Notes under the pieces: generated by a model
The model's input: only the letters and a program-made list of their open reading frames with translations
Database searches by the model: none
What the model was told of the DNA's origin: nothing
Position numbers and translations under genes: made by a program
NCBI RefSeq assembly: GCF_022695515.1
Contig: NZ_JALDPT010000019.1
Coordinates: 26,613-90,612 of the forward strand
Source: Phenylobacterium aquaticum
GTDB lineage: Bacteria; Pseudomonadota; Alphaproteobacteria; Caulobacterales; Caulobacteraceae
DNA length: 64,000 nucleotides
Direction: 5' to 3'
Shown: piece after piece, positions 26,968-37,100 of the stretch
How the letters are laid out: each line of letters begins with the position of its first letter
Numbering within the stretch: the stretch's first letter is position 1

Positions 26968-27579
26968 TTACATCGGCGGCGCGGAGCCCTTGTCGCCCAC
27001 GGCCACCGCGCCGGTGATCAGACCGCCGCCCGGCTTCGGGAAGGCCATCAGGAACACCTTAGCGCCCGGCTTGACCATGGTGCGGTCGCCATTTGTGATC
27101 TGCACCACCGGCACCTTGGCCGGGACCACGATCTTGCGCTGGCCGGTGGGATAGCTGACCTGCAGCTCCTGGCCCTTGGCGCCGGCGGTCACCTTGCCGA
27201 CCGTGCCATTGGTCATCATCGAACCCTTGCGCAGGTTCCAGGCGTAGTGGCCCTCGCCGATCTTCACGCCGGGCGGGAAGACGTGGACTTCCAGCGACTT
27301 GCCCGAGCCGTCGGCCTGGGGGATCTCGGAGGTGCCGATGAAGCTGCCTTCCTTGATCTCGCTGATCGCGACGGGCTTGGTCACCTGGACCGACCAGTCG
27401 GGGGTCAGGTCGATGCTGAGCGGACCGCCGGTCTTCTGCTTAATGGTCAGCTGGGTGGCGCTGATCGCGCTGACCTGGCCGCGGATGGCCTGGGGACCGG
27501 CGGGCGGCGGAGCCTGGGCGGCGGCGGCGGTGCTGAGGGCCGCGAAGGCGGCGATGAGAGCCAACTTCATACAGTTCAT
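26968..27579 (-). CDS. Periplasmic protein, DUF5666-like
   Basis: A 203-aa secreted protein: signal peptide MNCMKLALIAAFAALSTAAA cut near AQA, followed by beta-rich sequence (IRGQVSAISATQLTIKQKTG, SFIGTSEIPQADGSGKSLEV). The pattern of RGxV-x-xI...LTIK is typical of DUF5666-type OB-fold proteins. ATG 27579 has AAGGA upstream. It is first in a three-gene operon with the cytochrome b and molybdoenzyme, ending 24 bases before the cytochrome. It could be an assembly or binding factor for that system; no catalytic residues are seen. Confidence 0.75.
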   Translation of the reverse strand: MNCMKLALIAAFAALSTAAAAQAPPPAGPQAIRGQVSAISATQLTIKQKTGGPLSIDLTPDWSVQVTKPVAISEIKEGSFIGTSEIPQADGSGKSLEVHVFPPGVKIGEGHYAWNLRKGSMMTNGTVGKVTAGAKGQELQVSYPTGQRKIVVPAKVPVVQITNGDRTMVKPGAKVFLMAFPKPGGGLITGAVAVGDKGSAPPM

Positions 27580-27623
27580 GAACAGGTCCTTCTAAGGGGG
27601 CGCCGCCGGGCGGCTGACCATGA

Positions 27624-27650
27624 ATTGCACGTTATTTAATCGTATGCAAT
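27624..27650. promoter_or_regulatory. Inverted repeat ATTGCA-N15-TGCAAT
   Basis: Six-base perfect arms around an A/T-rich centre (cgttatttaatcgta) in the 140-bp divergent region between the periplasmic-protein operon and the GST gene. The A/T-rich core may be a promoter -10 region. Candidate operator only. Confidence 0.35.
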
Positions 27651-27658
27651 CGACCTGA

Positions 27659-27679
27659 CTTGACCTCCCCAAGGTCAAG
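27659..27679. promoter_or_regulatory. Dyad CTTGACCT-CCCCA-AGGTCAAG upstream of GST gene
   Basis: Perfect 8-bp arms with a 5-base spacer, 41 bases before the GST start codon. The left arm contains TTGACC, a -35-like box on the plus strand. The form resembles MerR-family operators placed in the promoter spacer, but no MerR gene is present in the window. Regulator unknown. Confidence 0.45.
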
Positions 27680-27719
27680 ACCGACCTGATGGGGCGACTT
27701 CAATCAAGGACGCCGCCCC

Positions 27720-28370
27720 ATGACCGCTCCCCTCGTCGTCCACCACCTCGGGATCTCCCAGTCCGAGCGGATCGTCTGGCTCTGCGAGGAGCTGGAAATC
27801 CCCTATGAACTGAAGGTCTACCAGCGCGATCCGGTCACCCGCCTGGCGCCCGCCGAGTACAAGGCGCTGCATCCCATGGGGGTCGCGCCGGTGATCACCG
27901 ACGCCGGACGGACCCTGGGCGAGTCGGGGGCGATCGTCGACTACATCATCGGCCGCTACGGCCAGGGCCGGCTGGCGGTCGCAGCCGATCAGCCGAACTA
28001 CGCCGACTATGTCTTCTGGCTGCACTTCGCCAACGGCTCGTTCGTGGCGACCGAGATGCTGGGCCTGGTGGCCAATGCGCTCGGCGTGCCCGCCGATCAT
28101 CCCGGCCGCGGCTTCATGAACGCCCGCTCGGAACGGGTCTATGACATGGTCGAGCAGCGACTGGGCGAGACCCAGTATTTCGCGGGCGACGCGCTCACCG
28201 CCGCCGACATCATGATGGTCTTCGCGCTCACCACCATGCGCATGTTCACGCCCAAGGACCTCTCGGGCTTCCCCAACATCCTCGCCTATCTCCAGCGCAT
28301 CGGCGCGCGGCCGGCCTATCGCCGGGCCATGGAGAAGGGCGATCCCGGCCTGCCGCCGCTGCTCACCTGA
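27720..28370 (+). CDS. Glutathione S-transferase
   Basis: A 216-aa cytosolic GST. N-terminal thioredoxin-like domain: LVVHHLGISQSERIVWLCEE (Ser in the active-site loop), HPMGVAPVITDAGRTLGESG with the cis-Pro and the Glu-Ser glutathione contacts. C-terminal helical domain: FAGDALTAADIMMVF, the N-capping box common to GSTs. Normal length. It is followed after 39 bases by an MDR oxidoreductase on the same strand, probably an operon, and preceded by the strong dyad at 27659-27679. Confidence 0.9.
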   Translation: MTAPLVVHHLGISQSERIVWLCEELEIPYELKVYQRDPVTRLAPAEYKALHPMGVAPVITDAGRTLGESGAIVDYIIGRYGQGRLAVAADQPNYADYVFWLHFANGSFVATEMLGLVANALGVPADHPGRGFMNARSERVYDMVEQRLGETQYFAGDALTAADIMMVFALTTMRMFTPKDLSGFPNILAYLQRIGARPAYRRAMEKGDPGLPPLLT

Positions 28371-28409
28371 TCCATTCCACACCTCCGACCCCGCTGAAGG
28401 ATACGCCCC

Positions 28410-29414
28410 ATGAAAGTCGCCGCCGTCAAAGCCCCGGGCGGGCTCGACAAGATCGTCATCGAGGACCGCGCCCAGCCGGTCGCCGGACCCGGCCAGGTGC
28501 TGGTCCGCGTCCGCGCCAGCTCGCTCAACTTCCATGACTTCGCCGTGGTCGCCGGCATGATCCCCGCCGCCGATGGCCGCATCCCCATGTCCGACGGGGC
28601 CGGCGAGGTGGTCGCAGTGGGCGAGGGCGTCACGACCTGGAAGGTCGGCGACCAGGTGCTCTCGACCTTCTTCCCCAACTGGCCGGCCGGCGCGCCCGTG
28701 CTGGAGCGCCTGCTGGGCGTGCCCGGCGACCAGGCCGACGGCTTCGCGGCGGAATATGTCGCTTCGCCTGCCACCGCCTTCACCCGCATCCCCAAGGGCT
28801 GGACCCTGGAGGAAGCCTCGACCCTGCCCTGCGCGGCCCTGACCGCTTGGCGCGCCCTGATCGTCGAGGCCAAGATCAAGCCGGGCGACGTGGTCCTGAC
28901 CCAGGGTACGGGCGGCGTCTCGATCTTCGCCTTGCAGTTGGCCAAGGCGGCCGGCGCGACGGTCATCGCCACCTCCTCCTCGGCCGAGAAGCTGGCGCGC
29001 CTGAAGGATCTCGGGGCCGACCACCTGATCAACTACAAGGACGATCCGGCCTGGGGCCAGACGGCGGCCAAGCTCACCGGCGGTCGCGGGGTCGACGCGG
29101 TGGTCGAGATCGGCGGGCCGGGCACCATGAACCAGTCCCTGCACGCCTCGAAGATCGGCGGCCATATCTCGCTGATCGGCGTGCTGACCGGGGTCTCCGG
29201 CGAGATCGCCACGGCGCTCGCCATGTCCAAGAACATCACCATCAAGGGCGTGACCGTCGGCTCCCGCCAGGAGCAGGAGGAGATGATCGCCGCCATCGAG
29301 GCCAACGGCATCAAGCCGGTGATCGATTCCACCTATCCGCTGGACCAGATCGCGGCGGCCTTCGCCCACCAGATCTCGCAGAAGCACTTCGGGAAGATCT
29401 GCCTGTCGATCTGA
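28410..29414 (+). CDS. Medium-chain NAD(P)-dependent alcohol dehydrogenase/quinone oxidoreductase family
   Basis: A 334-aa MDR enzyme with the GroES-like N-terminal domain (GPGQVLVRVRASSLNFHDF, GEVVAVGEGVTTWKVGDQV) and a Rossmann domain (VLTQGTGGVSIFALQLAKAAG, then ADHLINYKDDPAW and RGVDAVVEIGGPGTM). The catalytic and structural zinc ligands of true alcohol dehydrogenases are absent (NFHD replaces the usual Cys), which places it with zinc-free quinone/enoyl reductases. Likely NADPH. Probably co-transcribed with the upstream GST; a role in quinone or enone detoxification is inferred. Confidence 0.88.
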   Translation: MKVAAVKAPGGLDKIVIEDRAQPVAGPGQVLVRVRASSLNFHDFAVVAGMIPAADGRIPMSDGAGEVVAVGEGVTTWKVGDQVLSTFFPNWPAGAPVLERLLGVPGDQADGFAAEYVASPATAFTRIPKGWTLEEASTLPCAALTAWRALIVEAKIKPGDVVLTQGTGGVSIFALQLAKAAGATVIATSSSAEKLARLKDLGADHLINYKDDPAWGQTAAKLTGGRGVDAVVEIGGPGTMNQSLHASKIGGHISLIGVLTGVSGEIATALAMSKNITIKGVTVGSRQEQEEMIAAIEANGIKPVIDSTYPLDQIAAAFAHQISQKHFGKICLSI

Positions 29415-29435
29415 GGCGGCGTTGCAGCGCTTTAG

Positions 29436-29580
29436 CCCTCTCCCCGTTCACGGGGAGAGGGTTGGGTGAGGGGTCCTTGCTGGCTCGCCACCTCACCTGA
29501 ACCGCAAAAAGACGCCCCGCTTCGCGGCGCGCCCCTCACCCTTCCCTCTCCCCGCAAGCGGGGCGAGGGTGGGAGGCTTG
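29436..29580. repeat. Inverted pair of REP-like hairpins
   Basis: Two related palindromic units in opposite orientation. Unit 1 (29436-29461) is a perfect 11-bp stem CCCTCTCCCCG / CGGGGAGAGGG with loop TTCA, followed by TTGGGTGAGGGG. Unit 2 (29544-29569) has stem CCCTCTCCCCGC / GCGGGGCGAGGG with loop AA and one mismatch, preceded by GCCCCTCACCC, the inverse of unit 1's tail. This tail-to-tail layout is the BIME form of REP repeats and may terminate the upstream operon. Confidence 0.8.
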
Positions 29581-29637
29581 AAGTCCCAGCCGCCACCCAG
29601 CACTTGACCCGGGCCCCGCCCGGGCGAGGATCGCGGC

Positions 29638-31122
29638 ATGACCCAGACCTCCGACATTTCCGCCGAACAGACCCGCCTGGCCCTGAAGCGGCCCGACCTG
29701 CTGCGGGAGGCGGCCTATGTCGGGGGGGAATGGATCACGGCCGAGGCCCGCATCGCCGTGACCAATCCGGCCACCGGGCGGGTGCTGGCCCATATTCCCA
29801 ATCTCGGATCCGAGGCGACGCTTCAGGCCGTGACGGCGGCGACGGCGGCGCAGGGGGACTGGGCGGGGCGACCGGCCAAGGCCCGCGCCCAGGTGCTGCG
29901 CAAATGGTTCGACCTGATGATGGCGCACCAGGAGGACCTCGCCCGGCTGATGACCGCCGAGCAGGGCAAGCCGCTCAGCGAATCCCGCGGCGAGATCGCC
30001 TATGCGGCCGCCTTCCTCGAATGGTTCGGGGAAGAGGCCAAGCGGGCCTATGGCGACGTGATCCCCGGTCATCAGGCCGACCGCCGGATCCTGACCCTGA
30101 AGCAGCCGGTGGGAGTGGTGGCGGCGGTCACGCCCTGGAATTTCCCCGCGGCCATGATCACCCGCAAGGTCGGCCCGGCTCTGGCGGCCGGCTGTTCGGT
30201 GGTGCTGAAGCCCTCGGAGCTGACCCCGCTTTCGGCCCTGGCGCTCGCCGTGCTGGGCGAGGAAGCCGGCGTGCCCAAGGGCGTGTTCAATATCGTCACC
30301 GGCGAGGCGGCCCCGATCGGCGAGGTGCTGACCACCGATCCCCGCATCGCCAAGTTCACCTTCACAGGCTCGACCGCCGTCGGAAAGATGCTGGCGGCCA
30401 AGTGCATGGACACGGTCAAGCGGGTGTCTCTGGAGCTCGGCGGCAACGCCCCCTTCGTGGTGTTCGCCGACGCCGACCTGGACGCAGCGGTTGAGGGCGC
30501 CATGGCGTCCAAGTTCCGCAACGCCGGCCAGACCTGCGTCTGCGCCAACCGCTTCTATGTCGAGGCCCCGGTGGCGGCGGAATTCGCCCGGCGGCTTGCG
30601 GGGCGGGCCGCGGGTTTGCGGATCGGCGACGGCCTGGCGGGCGAGACCGATCAGGGCCCGTTGATCGACGGCCGGGCCGTCGCCAAGGCGCGCCGCCATG
30701 TGGAGGACGCCCTGGCCGGCGGGGCGCGGCTGCTGACCGGCGGCACGACCCTGGACGGACTGGGCGCCTTCTTCGCCCCGACGGTGCTGGCCGACGTCGC
30801 CCCCGACGCCCTGCTGACGCGGGAGGAGACCTTCGGACCCGTGGCCGGGATCACCGCCTTCCAGGACGAGGCCGAGGCGATCGCCCTGGCCAATTCCACC
30901 CGCGCGGGCCTGGCGGCCTATCTCTACACCGCCGACCTCAAGCGCGCCTGGCGGGTCAGCGAGGCGATCCAGTCGGGCATGGTGGGGCTGAACACCGGCC
31001 TGATCTCCACCGAGGTCGCGCCCTTCGGCGGGGTCAAGGAATCAGGTCTCGGCCGCGAGGGCTCGCGCTACGGCCTCGACGAATATCTGTCGATCAAGTC
31101 GATCTGCCTAGCGGTCGACTGA
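29638..31122 (+). CDS. gabD: NADP-dependent succinate-semialdehyde dehydrogenase
   Basis: A 494-aa aldehyde dehydrogenase that oxidises succinate semialdehyde to succinate. Signatures: VVAAVTPWNFPAAMITRKVG, FTGSTAVGKMLAAKCMDTVK, general base Glu in SLELGGNAPFVVF, and nucleophile Cys in RNAGQTCVCANRFYV. The C-terminus (APFGGVKESGLGREGSRYG then EYLSIKSICL) is typical of GabD. It may serve GABA or other amine catabolism, which agrees with the amine oxidase genes beyond the giant gene. Its stop lies 4 bases from the stop of the convergent giant repeat gene. Confidence 0.9.
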   Translation: MTQTSDISAEQTRLALKRPDLLREAAYVGGEWITAEARIAVTNPATGRVLAHIPNLGSEATLQAVTAATAAQGDWAGRPAKARAQVLRKWFDLMMAHQEDLARLMTAEQGKPLSESRGEIAYAAAFLEWFGEEAKRAYGDVIPGHQADRRILTLKQPVGVVAAVTPWNFPAAMITRKVGPALAAGCSVVLKPSELTPLSALALAVLGEEAGVPKGVFNIVTGEAAPIGEVLTTDPRIAKFTFTGSTAVGKMLAAKCMDTVKRVSLELGGNAPFVVFADADLDAAVEGAMASKFRNAGQTCVCANRFYVEAPVAAEFARRLAGRAAGLRIGDGLAGETDQGPLIDGRAVAKARRHVEDALAGGARLLTGGTTLDGLGAFFAPTVLADVAPDALLTREETFGPVAGITAFQDEAEAIALANSTRAGLAAYLYTADLKRAWRVSEAIQSGMVGLNTGLISTEVAPFGGVKESGLGREGSRYGLDEYLSIKSICLAVD

Positions 31123-31126
31123 GGCC

Positions 31127-34100
31127 CTAGGACACCGCGGCGTAGAAGGCGTCGAGCTGTTCCTGGCTGATATTGGCCAGCTGGGTGGTGGACAGGCCGC
31201 TGATCTGCTCGGCGTTCAGCGCCATGATCTCGTTGACGGTCAGGCCGGCGATCATGGTCGGCGTCAGGCCTGAGACCTGGGTCGAGGTCAGGCCGCTCAG
31301 CTGCACGCCCGACAGCATGCCGAGCTTCTCGGCGTTGAGATTGCTGAGCTGGCCGGGGGTCAGGCCGCTGAACTGGGTCGAGGTCAGGGCGGCGAACTGG
31401 GTGGTGGTCAGATTGTTCAGCTCGGTGAAGCTGAGGTTGCTGGCCTGGGTCGAGCTCAGCGAGGCGATCTGGGTCGGTGACAGGGCCCACAGCTGGCTGT
31501 CCGACAGGGAGCGCAGCTGCATCCGCACCAGGCCGGTCAGCTGGGTGACGGTCATGGCGGCGATCTCGGTCGGGCTGAGATAGCCGAACTCGGTCGTCGA
31601 GAACAAACCGATCTGGCTGGCCTTGAGACCCCCAGCTGGGTGACGGTCATCTGGGCGATCTGCGACGCCGTCAGGCCGGTGATCGCCGCCGGCGACAGAG
31701 AGCCGATCTGATAGCTCGACAGGTTCGAGAACTCGGTCGAGGTCAGGGACGCGACCTGGGCGGCGGTGAGGCCGCTGACCTGGTTGGACGACAGGCCGGC
31801 CACCTGGGTGGTGCTGAGCTGGGTGATCTGGCTGGTGCTGAGCGCGCCGATCCAGGTCGAGGCCACGGCCCCGTCCAGCAGCTGGGTGGGGGCGAGCGCG
31901 GCGATCTCGGTCGAGGTCAGGCCGGGGACGGCGGTCGTCGACATCGCCCCGATCTGGGTGGCGCTGAGCGCCGCGAACTGAGTGGGCGTGAGCGCGGCGA
32001 CCTGGGTCGGGGTCATGCCGGCCATGCCGGTGGTGGAGATCGCCGCGATCTGGCTGGCGCTGAGCGCGCTCATGGTGGTCGCCGCCAGGCCCGCCACCTG
32101 GGCGCCGGTCAGGCCGTGGATCTCGCTGGTGGTGAGCGCCGCCAGCTGGCTGGTGGTCAGCGCGCCGATCTGGGTGGAGGTCAGAGCGCCCACCTGGGTG
32201 GGCGTCAGGGTCGTGAACTGGGCCGTGGTCAAGGCGGCCAGGACGTCGGTCTTCAGCGAGGCGATGGCGGTCGAGGAGATCGAGGCGACCTGGGCCGGGG
32301 TCAGATAGTTCAGCTGGGTCGTGGTCAGGGTCGCCACGTCGGTCGAGGTCAGGCCGTAGAGGCCCGCGGCGGTGAGGGCCGCAAGCTGGCTGGTCGACAG
32401 CGTCGTGAACTGGGTCGACGACAGGGCCCCGGTCTGGGTCGAGGTGAGCGCCTGGATCTGGGTGGTGGTCAGGGCCGCGACCTGGCGGGTGGTCAGACCG
32501 CCGATGGCCGTGGTCGACAGGGCCGACATCCTGCTGGCGCTGAGCGCCGCGAGCTGGGCCGAGCTGAGCCCCGCCACCTGCTGGTCGGTGAGGCCGGCGA
32601 CCCCGTCCGCCGAAAGGGCGATCACGTCGGCCGTCGTCATGGCCGCCAGTTGGGCGGCGCTGAGCGCCGAGACCTCGGCGCTGGCCAGGCCGCTGAAGGC
32701 CGTGGCGGTCAGGGCCTGGATCTGGGTGGTGGTGAGGGCCTGGACCTCGGTGGTGTTCAGGCCCGACATCTGGGTCGAGGTCAGGCCGGCCACCTGGGTG
32801 GTGGTGAGGCCGGCGATGGTGGTGGCCGACAGGCTGTTGACCGCGGTGCTGGTCAGGCCGCCGATCTGGGCGGCCGACAAGCGCGCCAGCTGGGCGGCGC
32901 TGAAGGCGCCGATCTGGTCGGTGGAGAGCGCATTGATCTGGGTCGAGGTCAGGGACGCGACCTGGGTGCCGGACAGGCTGGAGATCGCGGTGCGGGTCAG
33001 GCCGGGCGCGGCGGAGGCCGTGAGGGCCGCGAGCTGAGACGCCTTGAGCGCGCCGATCTGGGTGGCCGAGAGGCCGGCGACCTGGGTGCTGACCAGGCCG
33101 GCGACCTGGCTGGTGTTGAGCAGGCCGATCTGGGTGGCCGACAGCTCCGAGACCTGGTCCTTGGCGAGCGCCGCCATCTGGGTCGAGGTCAGGGCCGCCA
33201 GCTGGGTGGTGGTCAGAGCGGCGAGCTCGGTCTGGGTCAGGCCCTGGATCGCCGTGGTGGCGATGGCCGCCATCTGCGAGCTGGTCAGGGTGGCGAGCTG
33301 GCTGGGGCTGAGGGCGCCCACGGCGTCGAGGGTCAGGCCGGCGATCTGGGTGGTCGACAGGGCCGCGAGCTGGGTGGTGCTCAGCGCCTGGACCTGGGTG
33401 GTGTTGAGCGCCGCCATGCCGGTGGCGGTCACGCCCCGGACCTGGCTGGTCGACATGGCCGCGACCTGGGTCGCGCTCAGCGCCGCGACCTGGTCGGAGG
33501 AGAGCGCGTTGAGCTGGGTCGAGGTGAGCGCGGCGACCTGGCTGGCGTTCAGGCTGGCCAGCGCCGTCGGGCTGAGGCCCGGGGCGGCGGTCGAGGTCAG
33601 GACGGCGACCTGGGCGGGCTTCAGGGCGTCGATCTGGTCGACCGACATGGCCGCGACCTGGGTGCTGACCAGGCCCTTGATCTGGGTGGTGGTGAGATTG
33701 CCGATCTGGGTCGTGGTCAGATTGGCGATCTGGTCCTCGATCAGGGCGCTGACCTGGGTCGAGGTGATGGCGCCGAACTGGCTGGCGTTCATGGCCGACA
33801 GCTCGGCCTGGGTCAGGCCCTGGACGCCGGTGGTGCTGAGCGCGGCGATCTGGGTGGTGGCGAGCGCCGCCAGCTGGTCCGAGGAGAGGGCCGCGACCTC
33901 CTCCGAGCTCAGGCCCTTGATCTGGGTGGTGGCCAGCGACCCGAGCTGGGAGGCCGACAGGGCGCCGAGCTGGTCCAGCGACAGCGCGCCGAGGCCAGTG
34001 GCGCTCAGGCCGCGCACCTGGGTCGTGGTCAGGGCGGCGATCTGGGTGGTCCCCAGCGCGCTAACCTGGGTGGTGGCGAGCGCTCCGAGTTCGGCGGCGG

Positions 34101-37100
34101 TCAGGGCCGCCAGCTGGCTGGAGGTCAGGTTGGCGATCTGATCCTGAGTGAAGCCCTTCACCAGGGTGGTCGACAGGCCGGCGATCTGGGTGGTGGTCAG
34201 GGCGTCGACCTGGGCCACCGACATGGCGGCGACCTGGGTCGTGGCCAGGCCGCGGATCTGGTTGGCCGAGAGCGCGGCGATCTGGGTGGCGTTGAGCGAC
34301 GGGATCTGGTCGACCGTCAGGCCGCCGATCTGGGTCGAGGTGAGCGCGCCGAACTGGCTTGAGGTCAGGGCGCCCAGCTGATCGGCGGTCAGGCCCTTGA
34401 GTCCATTGGTCGAAAGCGCGGTGATCTGGCCGGTCGACAGCGCGGCCAGCTGGGCCGAGGTCAGGGCGCCGACCTCGTCGGCCGTGAGGCCCGCGAGCTG
34501 GGTGTTGACCAGGGCCGAGACCTGCGAGGTGGTCAGGGCCTGCAGCTGGTCCGAGGACAGGGCGCCGATGCTGGCGGCGCTGAGGCCGCGCACCTGGGTG
34601 GTGGTCAGGGCCGCGACCTGGGTGGTCATCAGCGCCTGGGTCTGGCTGGCGGTCAGCGCCCCCAGCTCCTGGCTGGTCAGGGCGGCGACCTGGGACGCGG
34701 TCAGGGCGCCGATCTGGTCCTGGGTCAGGCCCTTCACCTGGGTCGTCGCCAGCGCGCCGATCTGGGTGGTGGTGAGCGCAGTCAGCTGGTCCCAGGACAG
34801 GGCGGCGATGCTCTGGGCGGTCAGGCCCCGGGTCTGGGTGGTGGTGAGCGCCGAGAGCTGGGTGGTGGCGAGCGCCGGGATCTGGTCGAGGCTGAGCGCG
34901 CCGATCTGGGTGGCCGACAGGGCGCCCAGCTGGCTGGAGGTCAGGGCGGCGAGCTGGGCGGCGGTCAGGCCCTTCACGCCGCTGGAGGACAGGGCGCCGA
35001 CCTGGGTCGTGGACAGGGTCGACAGCTGGGTCGAGGTCAGGTTGGCGACGTCGTCGCCGGACAGCCCCTTCATCTGGACCGGCGTCAGCACCGCGACCTG
35101 GGAGGTGGTCAGGGCCTGGAGCTGTTCCGCCGACAGGGCGCCGACCGCAGTGGCGCTGAGCCCCTGGACCTGGGTGGTGGTCAGGCCGGCCACTTCCGAG
35201 GTGGTCATGGCCGCGATGTGGCCGGGGGTGAAGGCGGCGAGCTCGGCCGCCGTCAGGGCGGCGATCTGGGTCGGGGTCAGGGCGCCGATCTGATCGTCGG
35301 TCAGGCCGATGATCTGGGTGGTGGTCAGGCTCGCGACCTGGGTGGTCGACAGGCTGTTCAGCTGGTTGGCGGCCAGGGCGGTGATGCCCGTGGCGCTCAA
35401 TCCCTGGACCTGGGTGGTGGCCATGGCCGCCAGCTGGGTGGTCGACAGGGTCTCGATCTGGTCCGGCTGCAGGCCGCTGATCGCCGTCGAGGTCAGGGCC
35501 GCGAACTGGGTGGTGGCGAAGGCGCCGATCTGGGCGCTGCTCAGGGCGGCCATCTGGGTCGAGGTGAGCACGCCGAACTGGGTGCTGGTCAGGGCGGCCA
35601 GCTGGGTGGTGTTGAGCGCCGCCAGCTCGAGCGCCGGCATGCCGCGGACCTGGGTGGTGGTCATGCCGGCGACCTGGGTCGCCGACAGGGCGCCCAGCTG
35701 GTCGCTGCTCAGCGCGGCGATCTCGGCGGCGGTCAGGCCGCGGATCTGGGTGGTGCTGAGCGCGCCCACCTGGGTGGTGGCGAAGGCGCCGATCTGGGTG
35801 GTGGTCAGCGCCCCGACCTCGGTCGAGGTCATGGCCGAGAGCTGGCGGGTGGTGAGGGCGGCGATCTGGGTGTCGACCAGGGCCTGGACCTGATCGGTGC
35901 TGAGCGTCGCGATCTGGGTGGTGGCCAGAGCGCCGACCTGGGTCTCGGTCAGGCTGCGGACCTGGGCGATGGACAGGCCGCTGATCTGGGTGGTCGAGAG
36001 GCTGGAGAGCTGGGTGGTGGTGAGGCCGGTGACCTGGGTCGTGGTCAGGCCCCGCACCTGGGCGGCGCTGAACGACGCCAGCTGGGCCGGCGACAGGGCG
36101 GCGAACTGGTCGGTGGTGAGCGCGCCCAGGCTCACTCCGGCCAGGCCCTTGACCTGGGTGGTGGTGAGCGCGGCGATCTGGGTGGTCTGGAACCCGGTCA
36201 CCTGGGTCGCGGCCAGGGCGCCGAGATCGGCCGCCGTCATCGCCGCCAGCTGGGTGGTGGTGAGCGCGCCGATCTGGGTGTCGGCGAAGCCCTTGACCTG
36301 GGCGGTGCTGAGCGAGGCGATCTGGGTGGGGGTCAGGGCCCCCAGCTGCCCAAGCGAAAGGGCGCCCAGGGTGGTCGCGGACAGTCCGGCGATCTGGGTG
36401 ACGCCCAGGCTGGCGATCTGGGTGGAGGTGAGCGCGCCCACCTGGGTGGTGGTCAGGGCGCCGAGGCCGGCGGCGGTCAGGCCCTGCAGCTGGGTGGGGC
36501 TCAGGGCCGCGACCTGGGTCTCGGTCAGGCCCTGGACCTGGGCGCGGTTGAGCGCGCTGATCTGGGCCCCGGACAGGGCGCCCAGCTGGGTCGCGCTGAG
36601 GCCGGTGATCTCGGTGGTGGTCAGGCCCCGGACCTGCAGGGTCGAGAGGCCCGAGAGCTGGGTCGCCGAGAGGGCGGCGAACTGATCGGTCGACAGGTCG
36701 CCCACCCCGGCGGCGGTGAGGCCGGCGACCTGGCTCGCGCTCATGGCGGCGACCTGGGAGGTGGTGAGCGCCGCGACCTGGGTGTCGGTGAGGGCCCCGA
36801 TCTCGGCGGCCGTGAGGCCGGAGAACTGGTCGAGGCTCAGGCTGGCGATCTGGGTCTCGGACAGGGCCTTGATCTGCAGCGAGGTCAGGCCGCTCAGCTG
36901 GGTCTGGTCGAGGGAGGCGAACTGGGTGGCGTTGAGCCCCGCCAGCTGGGCGGCGCCCAGGGCGGCGATCTGGGTCGAGGACAGGGCGTCGATCGCCGTG
37001 GTCGACAGGCCCGCGACCTCGGTCGTGGTGAAGGCCTTGAGCTGGGGCGCGCTCATGGCCGCGATCTGGGTCGTCGAGAGCGCCGCGAACTGGTCGGCGG

